From Corallium rubrum (Eukaryota > Cnidaria > Anthozoa > Scleralcyonacea > Coralliidae): 64,000 nt of DNA. Below, one piece after another: positions 35,627-47,518 of this stretch (position 1 is the stretch's first letter; every line of letters starts with the position of its first letter). The stretch covers positions 186,001 to 250,000 of the forward strand of contig CAXIUP010000141.1 of assembly GCA_964035015.1 (NCBI GenBank), given 5' to 3'. The notes under the pieces are model-generated. The model was not told where the DNA came from. It did no database searches and saw nothing but the letters and a program-made list of their open reading frames with translations. The translations under genes were made by a program, and so were the position numbers.

Positions 35627-36125
35627 TTTTTTTTTTTTTTTTTTATTTAACTTTACCTTGACTAAATAAATAAATACAAGGATAGGAACACCGCAACAGC
35701 TGAGGCCGATTACTGCGGGTCCTGATTGTCTACGATTTACATTAAATAATATGTGATATAAATATAATTATATGATATAAACATAACAAGTAAAAACGTT
35801 TAATATGAAGCTAGCTGAAGGTCTAAAAACAACAAGTAGGGGAAACACATAGACTACGGACAGAGTTACATTTAATACAAATTGATTTCCAGGTGCGTGG
35901 GTCTTCAGAATGGTATATAGAGAGAATAGCAGAGTGGTAGTATTCTTTTAGTTTGTTTTTGAAATTTGAAAGATTGGTAGTCCGGGTTATTTCTTGAGGC
36001 AGCACGTTCCATATTCTTGGAGCTCTTATTAGGTATGATTTATTTGTAGTTGCGTTGTAGTTGCCTACGAATAAAAATCCGAAAAATAATATGATATTCT
36101 CATGTTCATATAAATCTTGATACAA
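35627..36125 (-). pseudogene. 3' end of a LINE (RT C-terminus, 3'UTR and poly-A)
   Basis: On the minus strand LIRAPRIWNVLPQEITRT, then NLSNFKNKLKEYY and DPRTWKSICIKC match the extreme C-terminus of L2/CR1-type ORF2 proteins. The 3'UTR (GCAGTAATCGGCCTCAGC) and an A run at 35627-35645 follow. It is 5' truncated, and related sequence continues past the insertion at 36159-36458. Confidence 0.8.
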
Positions 36126-36200
36126 AATTAAAACTGTTTCAATAATACAGCTATCATATAAATAAGTTTTGTGGAAACACCACGTAAAATATTTCTTTGC

Positions 36201-36237
36201 TAAGCTTTCGGCCTGTTGACTCAGGCCTTCATCAGAG
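36201..36237 (-). other. Hammerhead-like core, left arm
   Basis: On the minus strand CTGATGA, a perfect 6-bp stem GGCCTG/CAGGCC and GAAAGC are consecutive. This is the best-formed core and stem II of the set. Confidence 0.45.
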
Positions 36238-36347
36238 CAATGACAACAAGTTGTTGGCTCACGTCATTTATAAACTAAGCAACTGATCAATTAAATCACG
36301 TAAGAATACAATGGCGTATCACGATATTTTTTCTTGTTGTCATTGCT

Positions 36348-36380
36348 CTGATGAAGGCCTGAGTCAACAGGCCGAAAGCT
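36348..36380 (+). other. Hammerhead-like core, right arm
   Basis: This is an exact counterpart of the left-arm motif in the opposite orientation: CTGATGA, GGCCTG..CAGGCC, GAAAGC. Confidence 0.45.
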
Positions 36381-36474
36381 TAGCAAAGAAATATTTTACG
36401 TGGTGTTTCCACAAAACTTATTTATATTACTTTATCGCCATGAAAACGTTCAAAGAATTAATACAGCTATCATA

Positions 36475-36839
36475 AATATTTGATACTTTTTGGACAGTCA
36501 TACCAAAACACGGGGTTATTTTTGAATTTGTCAGCTTCCTTTCCAAATATTTCACACAAGGAATATTCTCTCGCTATACCAAACAGCAACGATTACTTTC
36601 TAACGTCATTTCCACTGCTATTTTGTTGAAATTAAACTCCAGAATCAGCCTCGACATATCACTATATTTTGCAAAAGTTCTGATGGCCGTGCGATAGGTT
36701 TTCGTGGGTCTGGGTCCAAAATAATCAACTGCGCACGCCCCAAAACCCCACGATTCGTGGGGTTTCAAACGGATTGGCCCAGAGCCATTTGATTTGCCCG
36801 CGCGGCCGGGCATATTTGGCTCTGGGGACGAGATTGGGA
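36475..36839. other. Flank with CTCTGGGGACGAG repeat
   Basis: LINE-derived sequence continues briefly. At 36740-36840 CCCAGAGCCATTTGATTTGC and GGCTCTGGGGACGAGATTGG match the inverted fragment near 32240. Duplication copy B begins at its right end. Confidence 0.5.
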
Positions 36840-39333
36840 CAGAGGAGGTTGGACAAGTCACGCAAAGCATCATGGTCCTAACGCTAAAATCGATTCATTT
36901 GCATCTGACCGCAGACGAGGAATGAACTCTCCCCTGTGGACTAGATGCACAAAAACTGTTGAAAACTCGTCACAGTTGATCCACAATTTATAAATCTGAT
37001 GGGCAGGAGAATACGAGAACAATCCGTGACGATCATACACAATTAATATGATCAGATTGTGCTTTATTTGGCGTATATTCATGACAATGGCGGATGGGCA
37101 TTCAAGATAGTTTTCAAGGACTACCCAATCCTGTTCGGATTCGACGCATTTTATGTTACAGATAATGGAACAAATCAGAAATGAATTTAGATATTTACAA
37201 TGAAGGATGATTTGGTTGTGCGGTGCAACGTGTGATTCGTTACAACCATAGTCAATCGAGATATGGTCTGGAAACTCAGCTAAAGTCTTTGGTCTATCTT
37301 TTTGTTCGCCTTTATGCATTTTTGTGCACGGTGCACGGTCACTGAACACATTGTATTTTAGTATAATGAACGAATTGTCCAATAGCAACGTTTCAGTTCA
37401 ATCACTCAACCGTCCTATTTAAATATTAATAAACCTAAAACAAAGGATGTGCACGGTGTAAGGTACGTTTCAACATAAAATCACAGCTCATTATAGGCGC
37501 TTTGAAGTTTGCCGAGTTTCCAGACCATATCTCGATTGACTATGTTACAACTGGAGAAAAGCGTGGGGTGAGATTTGAGAAATCAACATTATTTGTTGTT
37601 TAGTGGTTTATGATTTCCCTCTTCCTTCATACTTTAGCTTACTTGTATCCCAAATTTTATAAAGTTGTGAATAAAGCTAGCCTAAAATTTATTATTCAAT
37701 ATAACTATCTTGTATTTTTCTTTGTATTAAGGTTAATTCAAAATCCAACATCAAGATAATTTATTGAATTGCCTCCAGAATCTATTGATAAACTTGGACC
37801 ACTTGGTATTTTACTGGTCAAATGTTCAAATATTCATATTTTATCAAATAAAGTGTATTTCCTGTATCCTAAATATATATGTATGTAAATAAGGAACTTG
37901 AATAAAATTAAAATGTTGCTCAATATTGATCTTACATTTTTGCAGTCAAGCACCACCAACCCCCCCCCCCCCACCACCACCACCCCCACCCCACCACCAC
38001 CCCCTGCCAAGAAAACATCAACTTTAGAGAGGGCATCAGAAAAGTGAATGGGTAATCAAACTATAAGACAGGCAAAGTCCAATAAAATGAACTATAAGAC
38101 AGACAAAGTCCAGCCCAAGGGTGTCTGTCTTAGACAGAGTTCACTGTCTATCAGTATGTACATGCAGTAGCACTCAAAGGCAAAGGGATGAATAATATCC
38201 AGGCATTTAATTAGGCTTTGAGACACAGCATTCGAATTGTATACTACGTGAGAGATAATACCTCTGTTAAAATTTTATTAGTTATATCCACAATTATGCA
38301 TTGTTATGTAATTATACAACTGATAACATGCAAAACATCAAACTACATATTTGAATGTTATTTGGCAAAAGAGAATCCATCAATTTATAATCATAAAAAT
38401 CCTGTTCAGATCGGTGCTTGTGCCCAGGCAAGTTATTCCAACACTGACATCTGTACTGTATCTCTTCACTTCCTGTAAAAAATAGGAAGTGAGATGGAAT
38501 TATTAACCTTTTTGTGTCTTAAAAGTTGACTGTACAGCCAATGGCTAACTATTGTATTCACTTCATGGGTGTACAAATCAAGGGGTGGACACAAGGGCAC
38601 ATCCCCCCCCCCCCCACACACACACTTGGCTAAAGTCCTATAATAAATATTTGTATACTAAAAAACAATACGAACAACAACAACAACAACAAATTATAAC
38701 AAATTAGCAAAAAAAAATAATAATACTACAACTATAATATATTATTCACAATAACAATGACCAACAACAATAAACTACAAATAATTATCCACACATCAAT
38801 TTTAATAATCATATGCTGTCATGGAACACAATGTTATTTAATATAAAAAAAAATCTATACATATCAGGCCTGTATACATATATAGCAGATCTTTAAGAAA
38901 GTTCAGTACATTCTGTAATAATATTTACAGAATATATGTAGGCCTGATATGTATACATTTTTTCCAGAATGATGGTGTTTTTATACAGCGAGGTCAAGCG
39001 TTTTGGACCATAAAAACAGACAAATACCAAATTTTACTCTTTAATAATTGTCCACCACTCATTCTACACTTACTGTAAAGAATAAAGCTCGAAATATTAG
39101 GAAACTTCCAAAATTCTTGAGAAAAAAACAAGCTTTAGTGGCGAAAGGCCCTCTTAAATTTATTAGGCGCCATCTTAGCAAATGCCGAAATACCATGGTC
39201 GGTTCAAAGGCGAATATCTCGAAAACGGTTGAGAGGTCGCCGGGGGTCGTCTGGATAGAATCCAAGATTAGACATTTGTTCAAGTTATTACGCAAAAATT
39301 AGAGAATTCGAACCGTTGGAATTCGAGATTTTT
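36840..39333 (+). repeat. Segmental duplication, copy B (2.5 kb)
   Basis: This second copy of 8213-10430 is in the same orientation. It is longer because of a 298-bp MITE at 37247-37544, and otherwise slightly shorter through contracted C, CA and CAA runs. Confidence 0.9.
37247..37544. mobile_element. 298-bp MITE in duplication copy B
   Basis: Terminal inverted repeats of about 31 bp begin CATAGTCAATCGAGATATGG. They are flanked by TTACAAC on both sides (37240-37246 and 37545-37551). Copy A holds the single empty site TTACAAC at 8613-8619. An inner GTGCACGGTG motif occurs twice. Confidence 0.93.
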
Positions 39334-39474
39334 AAACTTTCCAGTCTGGGCTCAAGTCATTTATAAATTAAGCAACTGATCAATTAAATCACATAAAAAT
39401 ACAATGGTGTATCACATTAATTTTATTAATTAGAAAACAAAATCAAAAATGTTCTCCGAATAGGGCACGCCACA

Positions 39475-41014
39475 CAGGGGCGGATCTAGGGGTAGTCAAA
39501 TCGGTCACGCGACTAACGTAGAAGTTGCATAGTCATAAATTAACTCGGTTAATTATATTCAAATCGCGCTCCAGTAATTAATTATTCCAGATGTCAAATT
39601 TCGTTCAGCGCTGACTTTTCCCAAAGCAATATAGCTTAGTCAAACCAGCAGTCTTACGCGTGAGCAGTGACTAACTTGTCGCCGAATCTAGCTATTTGAT
39701 TGGTCCACAGTCAATGTTGACCACTTTCCGGGGAGTTCTGACCGGCTTTGAGCGGTCAGGGGCTCATAAACAAGCTATATGATTGGCTAATTCTAAAAAT
39801 ATCTGAATAGTCATTGGCTGTATTTTTTTGGTTAGTCATGACTTATCGCAGCGTGGGGTATATGCTTCAGCATAATATTACTACGTTTCTCTCTGACGAA
39901 GGGCCTTCGCTCGAAACGTTAGACCACTTACGTTCTCTGTTTCAGCAGTATTAACCTACTATATTTCGATTAATATTACTACGGCCTTTCTGATCGAAGC
40001 TTGACTACGAAGGTTCAATTTCCGACTTGTCAGAGTAAATCAGATTATCAGAGCATACTGCTATAGTGCTATGTCTGCGGGAAGTGTTTCATACGAAACC
40101 GTACTTTCTGCGTTTGAAAATGAAGATCAGGGATATCTCCGAGATATTTGATTTATTCAATTGTCCCGAGCGGTAGGTAAGTTTTAACGTTAAGCCTTTG
40201 GTTGTCAGACGCGCAAATATTATCGACACTGGCTAAGGCCAGAAGGTATTACTCGTCAAAGGATTCTCAGAGTCTTGGCAGTCAGACTCAAACGGTTCAG
40301 AACCTATCGCGGTAACTAATCCTTTGATTATCAAACGCGTATATTATAATAATAGTCTTATATATAGACGCGACGTTTATAATAGTATTCTATTCTGGCT
40401 GAATGACTGTATGGGTTTAGTAAATTTGATAGCGCACGCGAACGTGAATTATTGAAATTGAACCATGTGATGTCTGGTAGTGATAGTTCTGCGTAAATAT
40501 TGCACAACATGAGAACACATTAGTTTTGTTTGGTTGCCTCGTGTACCTCTTGATGTTTCTCACACGACTAGATCCTATCCTCAGTGGCCTGGAATATCAT
40601 TCAAAATATCTAAAGTGCTTAATGATTTTGGTAACATGATTCTTTGATCTTGTCATATGAATGTGTTTATGTGTACGTTCTGATGTTATTCAGGATTTCC
40701 GTCGGGGGTGCATATGTAGCAGCTACCTAAGATTCGATTTATTGGATTTTCCCCCGTTATTTTCTATAATTTTAAATGTATTTGCATAATAAAACGTCCA
40801 CTTTATCCCTAAATTTATTTGACACCTTCCAGGTTTGATAAAATGCGCTATTGGAAACACGATTTAAAACTTTAAATCTTTCCCAAAGTACCGTCAGAAT
40901 GCAGGAAATGCCATTTCAGAGGTCCAAATTTCAAAAATTTTCCGGGGGGGCATGCCCCCGGACCCCCCTATGAATGGTTTGACTAAGGTGAAAAAAATTC
41001 TAGATCCGCCCCTG
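39475..41014. mobile_element. Non-autonomous hAT-type element, 1.5 kb
   Basis: The ends CAGGGGCGGATCTAG and CTAGATCCGCCCCTG are flanked by the exact 8-bp duplication ACGCCACA (39467-39474 and 41015-41022). No transposase ORF is present. The right side has a GGGGGGCATGCCCCCGG palindrome. Confidence 0.9.
39893..39920 (+). other. Hammerhead-like core inside the hAT-type element
   Basis: CTGACGA, GGGCCTTCGCTC and GAAACG are consecutive. The same flanks occur near 6725-6830 in opposite orientation. Confidence 0.4.
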
Positions 41015-41208
41015 ACGCCACATGCTATTTAATGGCTGTCCCTCCTGAGAAATAGTGTGATGTTTTGTGATCTCAATGGATTCTCTTGTTCTTCGCGTGA
41101 AGTATTGCTTGTCGCTGGCTAAGAGTGATGACTCTTCCCACTTAACACCATGGTCATACTTCCAGCGTGTTTGGCAACAGCAGACTTTTCTTGTTTGTTG
41201 TCATTGCT

Positions 41209-41241
41209 CTGATGAAGGTCTGAGTCAACAGGCCGAAAGCT
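41209..41241 (+). other. Hammerhead-like core
   Basis: CTGATGA, GGTCTG..CAGGCC and GAAAGC are consecutive. One base change in stem II relative to the 36348 copy turns a C-G pair into T-G. Confidence 0.4.
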
Positions 41242-41291
41242 TAGCAAAGAAATATTTTACGTGGTGTTTCCACAAAACTTATTTATATTAC

Positions 41292-43302
41292 AGTTGACTT
41301 GTTTGTTTGTTTGTTCGTTTGTTTGTCACTAGGACGTCTCACAAACAAACTAAATTAGTGCACAGATTTTCATGAAAGTTTGTGGAAAGGTTGATCATAG
41401 ACCAACTACCAACCCATTCAATTTTGGTTCAATTTGGGTTTAATTTGGTTGAAACTTGGATGAGAAATTAATAAAAATCTGACCACAAGGGCACAAGGTT
41501 CTTCATGTAGAAGAATTGCTTCATTGCACTCATTATCCTTATTTTATTCCAACAGTTTTGCATAATTTTGATATGAGTACAATCAAGCATTTTATTCATG
41601 CATACATTTATATGTCAGCTAGGCTGGTATCAATGCCATTTGGCACTTTTTATTTTTTACTCTGTCTAATGCCAGATGATTTTACGCATCAAGGGAAGAC
41701 TTACTGAATTCTCCATTTTAGCCTGCAAAAATATACACCACAATGCCCAATAATATTTATCAACAATAATAATAACAAGATGCTTGAGTCAGGCATTCAC
41801 TCGGGTTACTGGCAAAAGTGCAGAGAGGCTGTACCATGCTAGCAAATGTGGAAGTGGGCCGAGGAACATCATATTGAAGGCTGAATGTGGTGTATACTTC
41901 ACAGTGGTGAACATATAATTTACGATAAAGACAGTTGTCAGCCACATCTGATCACCAGGCCTCAAATTTAGTGGTGGCACCGTTGGCCAGTGGCCATCAA
42001 TGCCCTGCTTGTTGGCCGCTATGCCCTTGAAATATACTGAAATCCATGGCCAGTAGTGGCCTGCCCTCAACCACAGTACTTAAGCTCTGTAGTACAAAGT
42101 GTATGATTAGTAAAATTGACAATAAAACCTAAAACTCTGCTGAAATATCTGCAGTATTTAAATTCACCTGCTCTGTCAGTCTACAATAATCGGTGTGGTG
42201 AAATTCAACATTCTCGCATTGGATTTCATTGCCAGAGCCTGCAATCCTTTTGAGTAGTGCCAAGCGCTAGGGTGGCCTTTACTTCAAGTAACCTCATTGA
42301 ACTCTAAATACATTGTAAACTGGAATGCTAACTTCATAAGAAAGGCCCTATGATTGGGTGAAGTCAAACTTCCGGCCACTGGGGGTTGCCATTGCATGTC
42401 TGACGTCAACAGAACCTATGAAGGGGCACAATGAAAAACTGAAAACTCGCTGCAAAAAACAACCATTTTTTAGACCTAAAGTTTTTTATAGATAATAACG
42501 AAGAAGATAGTATGTATTGGGCTTATCGGCCTTGTACCTGAACAATTTCTACACACGAAAATGGATTGAATGACGAAATATCTGCCGAACAAAAGCAAAA
42601 TTTGAGTCAAAAACTCGTAGGGAAAATGCAGGTTTCTCTTATTTTTCTTTGTTATCTCAAACGTTTGAAGGTTGTCTTGCCAAGAATTAGTAATAAGATA
42701 ATGCTAAGTTATAGCTTTAACTCAAGTTTCAGTTGTGGAAATGGTAAATCTGACATTTTTCGATACGAAGAGTAATTCCAGAGCTGTAATAACACACGGT
42801 AAAGTGCATTGTGTTGTTTTTTTCCTACTGAAAATTGAGAAATTTAAAACCCAACTGTTTTTATAAACAACCTCTTCATTTTAAACCTGGGTTTCATATG
42901 TATTTTCTTTACATTTGTCCAAACCAATGGCAATTTTGGTTGCGTATTGTTGACTTTCATTTGAGAGCTTATATTTTTACTGTTTTCCTTGTTTTTAATC
43001 ATCATGTCAGTGTTCACCTACTCTACGGTATATTGGAATTTGATTTAAGCCTAAAAATGGTTAACAAGTTTAGTTTTTCTTTGATTTCAAGCTGCTTTTG
43101 CAACCCAGTTCACCAAATTCAGCTTCATTTTCTCTCGGTTATACAGTAAAAGGGACTGTGGTTGATGTGCATGGTGGGCCCCATGTTGGCTTCAAAACGT
43201 GCAAGCGAGTTAGCGTTCCAGTTTATTTAGAGTTCAATGTGTCTAATTACATCTGCTGTACAACCTGAAAACTCTGGCAAAAATTACCCTTTATACGATT
43301 TC
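41292..43302. other. No gene recognised
   Basis: The stretch begins with a (TTTG)n run (about 41300-41332) followed by CAGATTTTCATGAAAGTTTG and GGAAAGGTTGATCATAGACC, which reads like a dispersed repeat. Around 41958-42077 GGCC-rich phrases (TGGCCAGTGGCCATC) recur. Open frames near 42566 and 42835 show no domain or splice context. Confidence 0.4.
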
Positions 43303-43369
43303 TTTTTTGGCCGCCATATTTGTGTACCAAATGGCGTCTGTGAGGTACACAAATATGGCGGCCAAAAAA
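43303..43369. repeat. 26-bp perfect hairpin with GGCCGCCATATTTGTG
   Basis: The arms 43303-43328 and 43344-43369 are exact inverted copies around a 15-bp loop. Partial complementarity extends outward on both sides. Confidence 0.8.
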
Positions 43370-43893
43370 CGAATGCTCACATAAAGTGTAGTTTCAACTA
43401 GAATACTATACATGACAAAATTACTGCATCCTGATTGGTCGAGAGGAGTGCAATTTCAATGTAATACAGTGCAGAAAAGGTGTAATACAGTATGGAAAAA
43501 TGAAATATAGTGCAAATTTCAAGGAGTATTAAGCATTCTCACTGGATAATAAACAACCGGAAACTACCGGAAAGCCAATGAAATGCCTATGTGGATTTTG
43601 AAGGATGGTTTTTCCTTCACGAGAAAATCCAATATGGCGACCAAAACATAAAGTTGTCGAAGAACATTTCGATTAAATACAGAGTGGATTTTGCTTTAAT
43701 ATTGTCATAAAAGTCCCTGCAAGAAGACTAGAAGAGGTTAGATGCTATGAGTAAAACGTTTGACGTATTTAGTGAACAAAATGAAGCACTTTTCAACCAT
43801 TAAAGCTTCGAGAAGTGGAGCAATGAGTAGTAATTGTAACTTCGTAGCTGGAAGAACAGTTTGTCTAACATTTTCATGTATATTATTAATAAG

Positions 43894-44053
43894 TAATAGC
43901 ATGGTTTCGAATGCTATTTTGAAAAAACACGCACTCGTGAGTTTTTCAAAGACCTCAAATAGCACTTGTCCTTCGGACTCGTGCAATTTTGATAGTCTTT
44001 GAAAAACTCACTCGTGCATGTTTTTTCCAAATTGCACTGGAAACCATGCTATT
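43894..44053. repeat. Foldback element of about 160 bp
   Basis: Imperfect arms start TAATAGCATGGTTTCGAATG and its complement (AACCATGCTATTA at the right). The inner phrase GAGTTTTTCAAAGAC is inverted around a short loop. Confidence 0.7.
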
Positions 44054-44360
44054 ACCTATACAAATCTTTACATTGTACATCAGATATAATTAGACATCTC
44101 TTCTAAAGCTTAACCAAGCATTGTATGCCAAACTGTGTGTACAAAGAGGCTTTTAACGACATTTGAAAATTATGCTGATGTCAGCAATAATATAATTCAA
44201 AACTCTGTAACTCAAGAAGGAAAACTTGTATCGACTTAAAATTTTCCAGGAAGACTCGTAATAATGATCTACAAAATATATAAAACAACCAACCTTTTAG
44301 GTTTAATAATAAACATTTTAGAATTTTGTGACGTCACAGTGAAGCTGCCTATTATGCATC

Positions 44361-44516
44361 TATCAATTGAAAGCTCGACTCCCCCCACCCCGGGACTGGG
44401 TGGGGATTTGATTTGCTAAAAATTGATTTTGCATAAAATGTTTTCAAATGCTATAAAATTCCCCACACTTCCCCTACCTTGTCCCGGGGTGGGGGGAGTC
44501 GGGCTTTCAATTGATA
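44361..44516. repeat. Foldback with CCCCCCACCCCGGGAC arms
   Basis: The arms 44361-44396 and 44481-44516 are inverted copies with one or two mismatches. The loop is A/T-rich. The right end abuts the first minisatellite array. Confidence 0.8.
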
Positions 44517-44522
44517 GGTGCA

Positions 44523-44858
44523 TTAACACGTTGAGGTCTGGACCCCTCCCTCTGTGTGCTGAATAAAATTGTCTGGCGTTAGCCAGAGTAAAATACTAAA
44601 GACTCGTCTTCAGGCTTCAAAGTGTTAAAGAGATAGGTCTTAACACTTTGAGGTCTGGACCCCTCCCTCTGTGTGCTGAATAAAATTGTCTGGCGTTAGC
44701 CAGAGTAAAATACTAAAGACTCGTCTTCAGGCTTCAAAGTGTTAAAGAGATAGGTCTTAACACTTTGAGGCCTGGACCTCTCTCTGTGCTGAATAAAATT
44801 GTCTGGCGTTAGCCAGAGTAAAATACTGAAGACTCGTCTTCAGGCTTCAAAATGTTAA
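44523..44858 (+). repeat. Minisatellite array 1 (three units of 117 bp)
   Basis: Units begin TTAACACTTTGAGG at 44523 (with one change), 44640 and 44757. Each ends TTCAAAGTGTTAA, so each unit has inverted ends, and the linker AGAGATAGGTC separates units. The core holds TGTCTGGCGTTAGCCAGAG. Confidence 0.92.
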
Positions 44859-45540
44859 CTATGGGCAGGCGTTAATTTCTCTCACCCGCAAGCACAACGC
44901 CGGCCACGCAGGCCTAAAATGGTTCTCATATATTTGATGTCTAGTGAGAATTTACACTATTTAGGTTTTTGCGGATACTTAACAATTAGTCACCGAAGTC
45001 GAGGTGACTCGGTGAATATTTACCAAGTAACACCTGTAGACTGTACCCAGTCTCTCCTGAAGACGGCGCGCGGGAGAGAAAAGGAAGGACTGTGGACATT
45101 GTCGTTGAAGTTGCGTTTGTCCTAGGCTCCGTCCAGTAATTTTTTAAAATTTATTATATATTAAAATTTCTCAATATTATTCGTTAGATTGAGTTTATAA
45201 TTTCACTTAACGTAGAACCATGCAGTCCCATATCACCAAATTATAGATATGTCAACATGATCGTTTGAATATGACAAAAATATTGATTCAAACAATGTGA
45301 AGGTCGGATGTCTGTGAGAAAAAGTATAAGCGATCGATCCAGGGTATGCTCCCCCAACCCCCGGAAAATTTTTGAGATTTGAGTCTCTGAAATGGCATTT
45401 CCCGCGATCTGACATCGTATTTGAGCAAAATTTTGAACATTTTAAAACATATTTTTTAAGACGCGTTCTCTCAGTTTTACAAAAGATTTTGTCTAAAACT
45501 ACAGTATTACATATTTACAAAGACAACTACATTCATTTGC
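44859..45540. other. No gene recognised
   Basis: This is unassigned sequence. A short stretch near 45340-45375 (GCTCCCCCAACCCCCGG) resembles the C-rich ends of other repeats in the window. Confidence 0.35.
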
Positions 45541-45757
45541 AACTCACTTGTCACTCTTCACCAAAATGTTCAGAAGTTCGTTACGAAGTTCGTTGAGAAG
45601 TTCAAAGTTCGTTTTGAAGTACGCAATTGACTGCCGGCTACTAGGAACCAAGAAGTCAATCCAATGCGTAGCTTAAAACGAGCTTTGAACTCCCCAATGA
45701 ACTTGCGAACTTCGGAACGAACTTCCGAACATTCTGGTATAAAGTGAGTAGCAAGTG
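45541..45757. repeat. Foldback built on AAGTTCG motifs
   Basis: Outer ends AACTCACTTGTCACT and AGTGAGTAGCAAGTGACT are inverted. Inner AGTTCGTTACGAAGTTCG and CGAACTTCGGAACGAACT pair imperfectly around a loop near 45615-45665. Confidence 0.7.
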
Positions 45758-45835
45758 ACTGCAAAATAATAGTTACTCTAACGGGATAAAGCGCGAACGC
45801 AACGCGAAAACTCATTGTCAGAGTTATGATATTAA

Positions 45836-46358
45836 AGTGCCACTAACCCCAAAAAATTTTTTTCGCAAATCTAAAAGCCCTTATTGAGTGGATTAGTCCA
45901 GTGAATAAATTATTGGTATTGGACATTTTTTTGGTCTTCTGTAGACCACCAAAGTTGCAAAAATTGGCATATATGCATGTCCCATGGCGGAGAAGGAAAG
46001 GGAATGGGAATATTCCTGGTGTGACGTCAGACAAGCCAAACAAGGAGCTCATTTGAGCTCTGTCTGCTGAATACATAGAATTTTTACATTGAGTTAGTTG
46101 GGAAAATGAATTTTCAACTCAAAAAATTCCATGTATTCACCAGACAGAGCTCAAAGAGTTCCTTGTTTGACTTGTGTGACGTAACACCAGGAATATACCC
46201 ATTCCCTTTCCTACTCCGCCATGGGACACGCAGATGCAACTTTGGACGTCTACAGAAGATCAACGAAACGTCCAATACCAATAATTTATTAACTGGCCTA
46301 ATCCACTCAATAAGGGCTCTTAGATTTGCGAGAAAAAGTTTTTGGGGTTAGTGGCACT
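45836..46358. mobile_element. 523-bp foldback MITE with TTAA target
   Basis: The ends AGTGCCACTAACCCCAAAAA and TTTGGGGTTAGTGGCACT are flanked by TTAA at 45832-45835 and 46359-46362. The arms are imperfect inverted copies over almost the full length. Confidence 0.88.
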
Positions 46359-46534
46359 TTAAACGACTAGTTAGTTCTTTATTCTGTGACTGTCTGAATA
46401 CCAATAAAAAACTGGGGGGGGGGGGGGGGCAGTTGCCCATGCTGATCTACGGCCCTGTAGTCTTCTGGGAATGGGGCACGCGCGGACCTAAGCGAGATCC
46501 CAGCCATTTCTTTAATAAATTAAAACACTATAGT

Positions 46535-46895
46535 TACAACCTTTTTTAAGCGGACACCCCTCTAAAGCGGCATTGGCCATCTATCTCGGGTGCCAGTGAG
46601 CAAATTAACCTCTCTTAAGCGGACAAATCTATATCAAAATTAACGCTTTCTTTAACAACAGTAATAATCAACACTTCAGATAAACTGAGAGAAACCAACA
46701 CTTTGAATTGTGAACCTGTTTAGGTCAGTTAGTGCTGTATTGATTGTGTTATATAATTATAGTGAAAACAAACTACGTGTATAGACACAAAAAGCTGGTC
46801 ACCACATGTGTACCCCCTACTGTGTAACCCTTTTTTAAGAGGACACCCGTCTTAAGCGGACACAGCGAGGTCCCAAAGGTGTCCGCTTAATAGGG
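46535..46895. repeat. AAGCGGACACC-type repeat (pogo/Tigger-like MITE relic)
   Basis: TTAAGCGGACACC appears at 46547 and inverted as GGTGTCCGCTTAATAGGGG at the right end, with further copies inside (TTAAGCGGACAAAT, CTTAAGCGGACACAG). This subterminal style is typical of pogo-derived MITEs. The left end is weakly preserved. Confidence 0.55.
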
Positions 46896-47431
46896 GTTGG
46901 ACCTCTCCCTGTGCTGAATAAAATCGTCTGGCCATAGCCAGAATAAAATACTAAAGACTCGTCGTCAGGCTTCAAAGTGTTAAAGAGATAGGTTTTAACA
47001 CTTTGAGGCCTGGACACCTCCCTGTGCTGAATAAAATCGTCTGGCGTTAGCCAGAATAAAATACTAAAGACTCCTCGTCATGCTTCAAAGTGTTAATGAG
47101 ATAGGTTTTAACACTTTGAGGCCTGGACCTCTCCCTGTGCTGAATAAAATCGTCTGGCGTTAGCCAGAATAAAATACTAAAGACTCGTCGTCAGGCTTCA
47201 AAGTGTTAAAGAGATAGGTTTTAACACTTTGAGGCCTGGACCTCTCCTTGTGCTGAATAAAATCGTCTGGCATTAGCCAGAATAAAATACCAAAGACTCG
47301 TTTTAAGGCTTCAAGATAGGTTTTATAGGTTTTAACACTTTAAGGCGTGGACCTCTCCCTGTGCTGAATAAAATCGTCTGGCGTTAGCCAGAATAAACAC
47401 TATAGACTCGTCATCAGGCTTCACAGTGTTA
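46896..47431 (+). repeat. Minisatellite array 2 (about five units of 111-113 bp)
   Basis: Unit starts (TTAACACTTTGAGGCCTGG) lie at 46995, 47108, 47221 and 47332, preceded by a 5'-truncated unit. The core TCTGGCGTTAGCCAGA is invariant in most units. Variants include GGCCATAGCC in the first unit and GGCATTAGCC in the fourth. Confidence 0.92.
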
Positions 47432-47518
47432 GAAGTAAAACACTTGTCAGGCAAAACTTAACTAGAACTACATTACCCAAACTCTACAGTGGTTGATAAC
47501 GGTTACTGTTATCATTAA

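Larger units (their letters stand above)
36159..36458. mobile_element. Inverted-dimer element with two hammerhead-like cores and a 16-bp target duplication
   Basis: Arms at about 36157-36248 and 36336-36428 are near-perfect inverted copies around an 87-bp spacer. The direct repeat TAATACAGCTATCATA lies at 36143-36158 and 36459-36474. The host sequence is the LINE fossil. The long, odd-length target duplication suggests retrotransposition, as in Penelope-like elements, rather than a DNA transposon. Confidence 0.7.
39345..41291 (+). repeat. Third copy of the hammerhead-bearing repeat, interrupted
   Basis: From about 39350 to 39412 the sequence matches 36258-36320 (AAGCAACTGATCAATTAAAT). At 41195-41291 it matches the right arm, including CTGATGAAGG and GGCCGAAAGC. 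Between them sits the hAT-type element 39475-41014 and unassigned sequence. Confidence 0.65.

Noticed and set aside
42566..43149. Possible small genes (69 and 104 codons)
   Set aside because: No conserved domain, start context or splice pattern; the length is near that expected by chance in AT-rich DNA.
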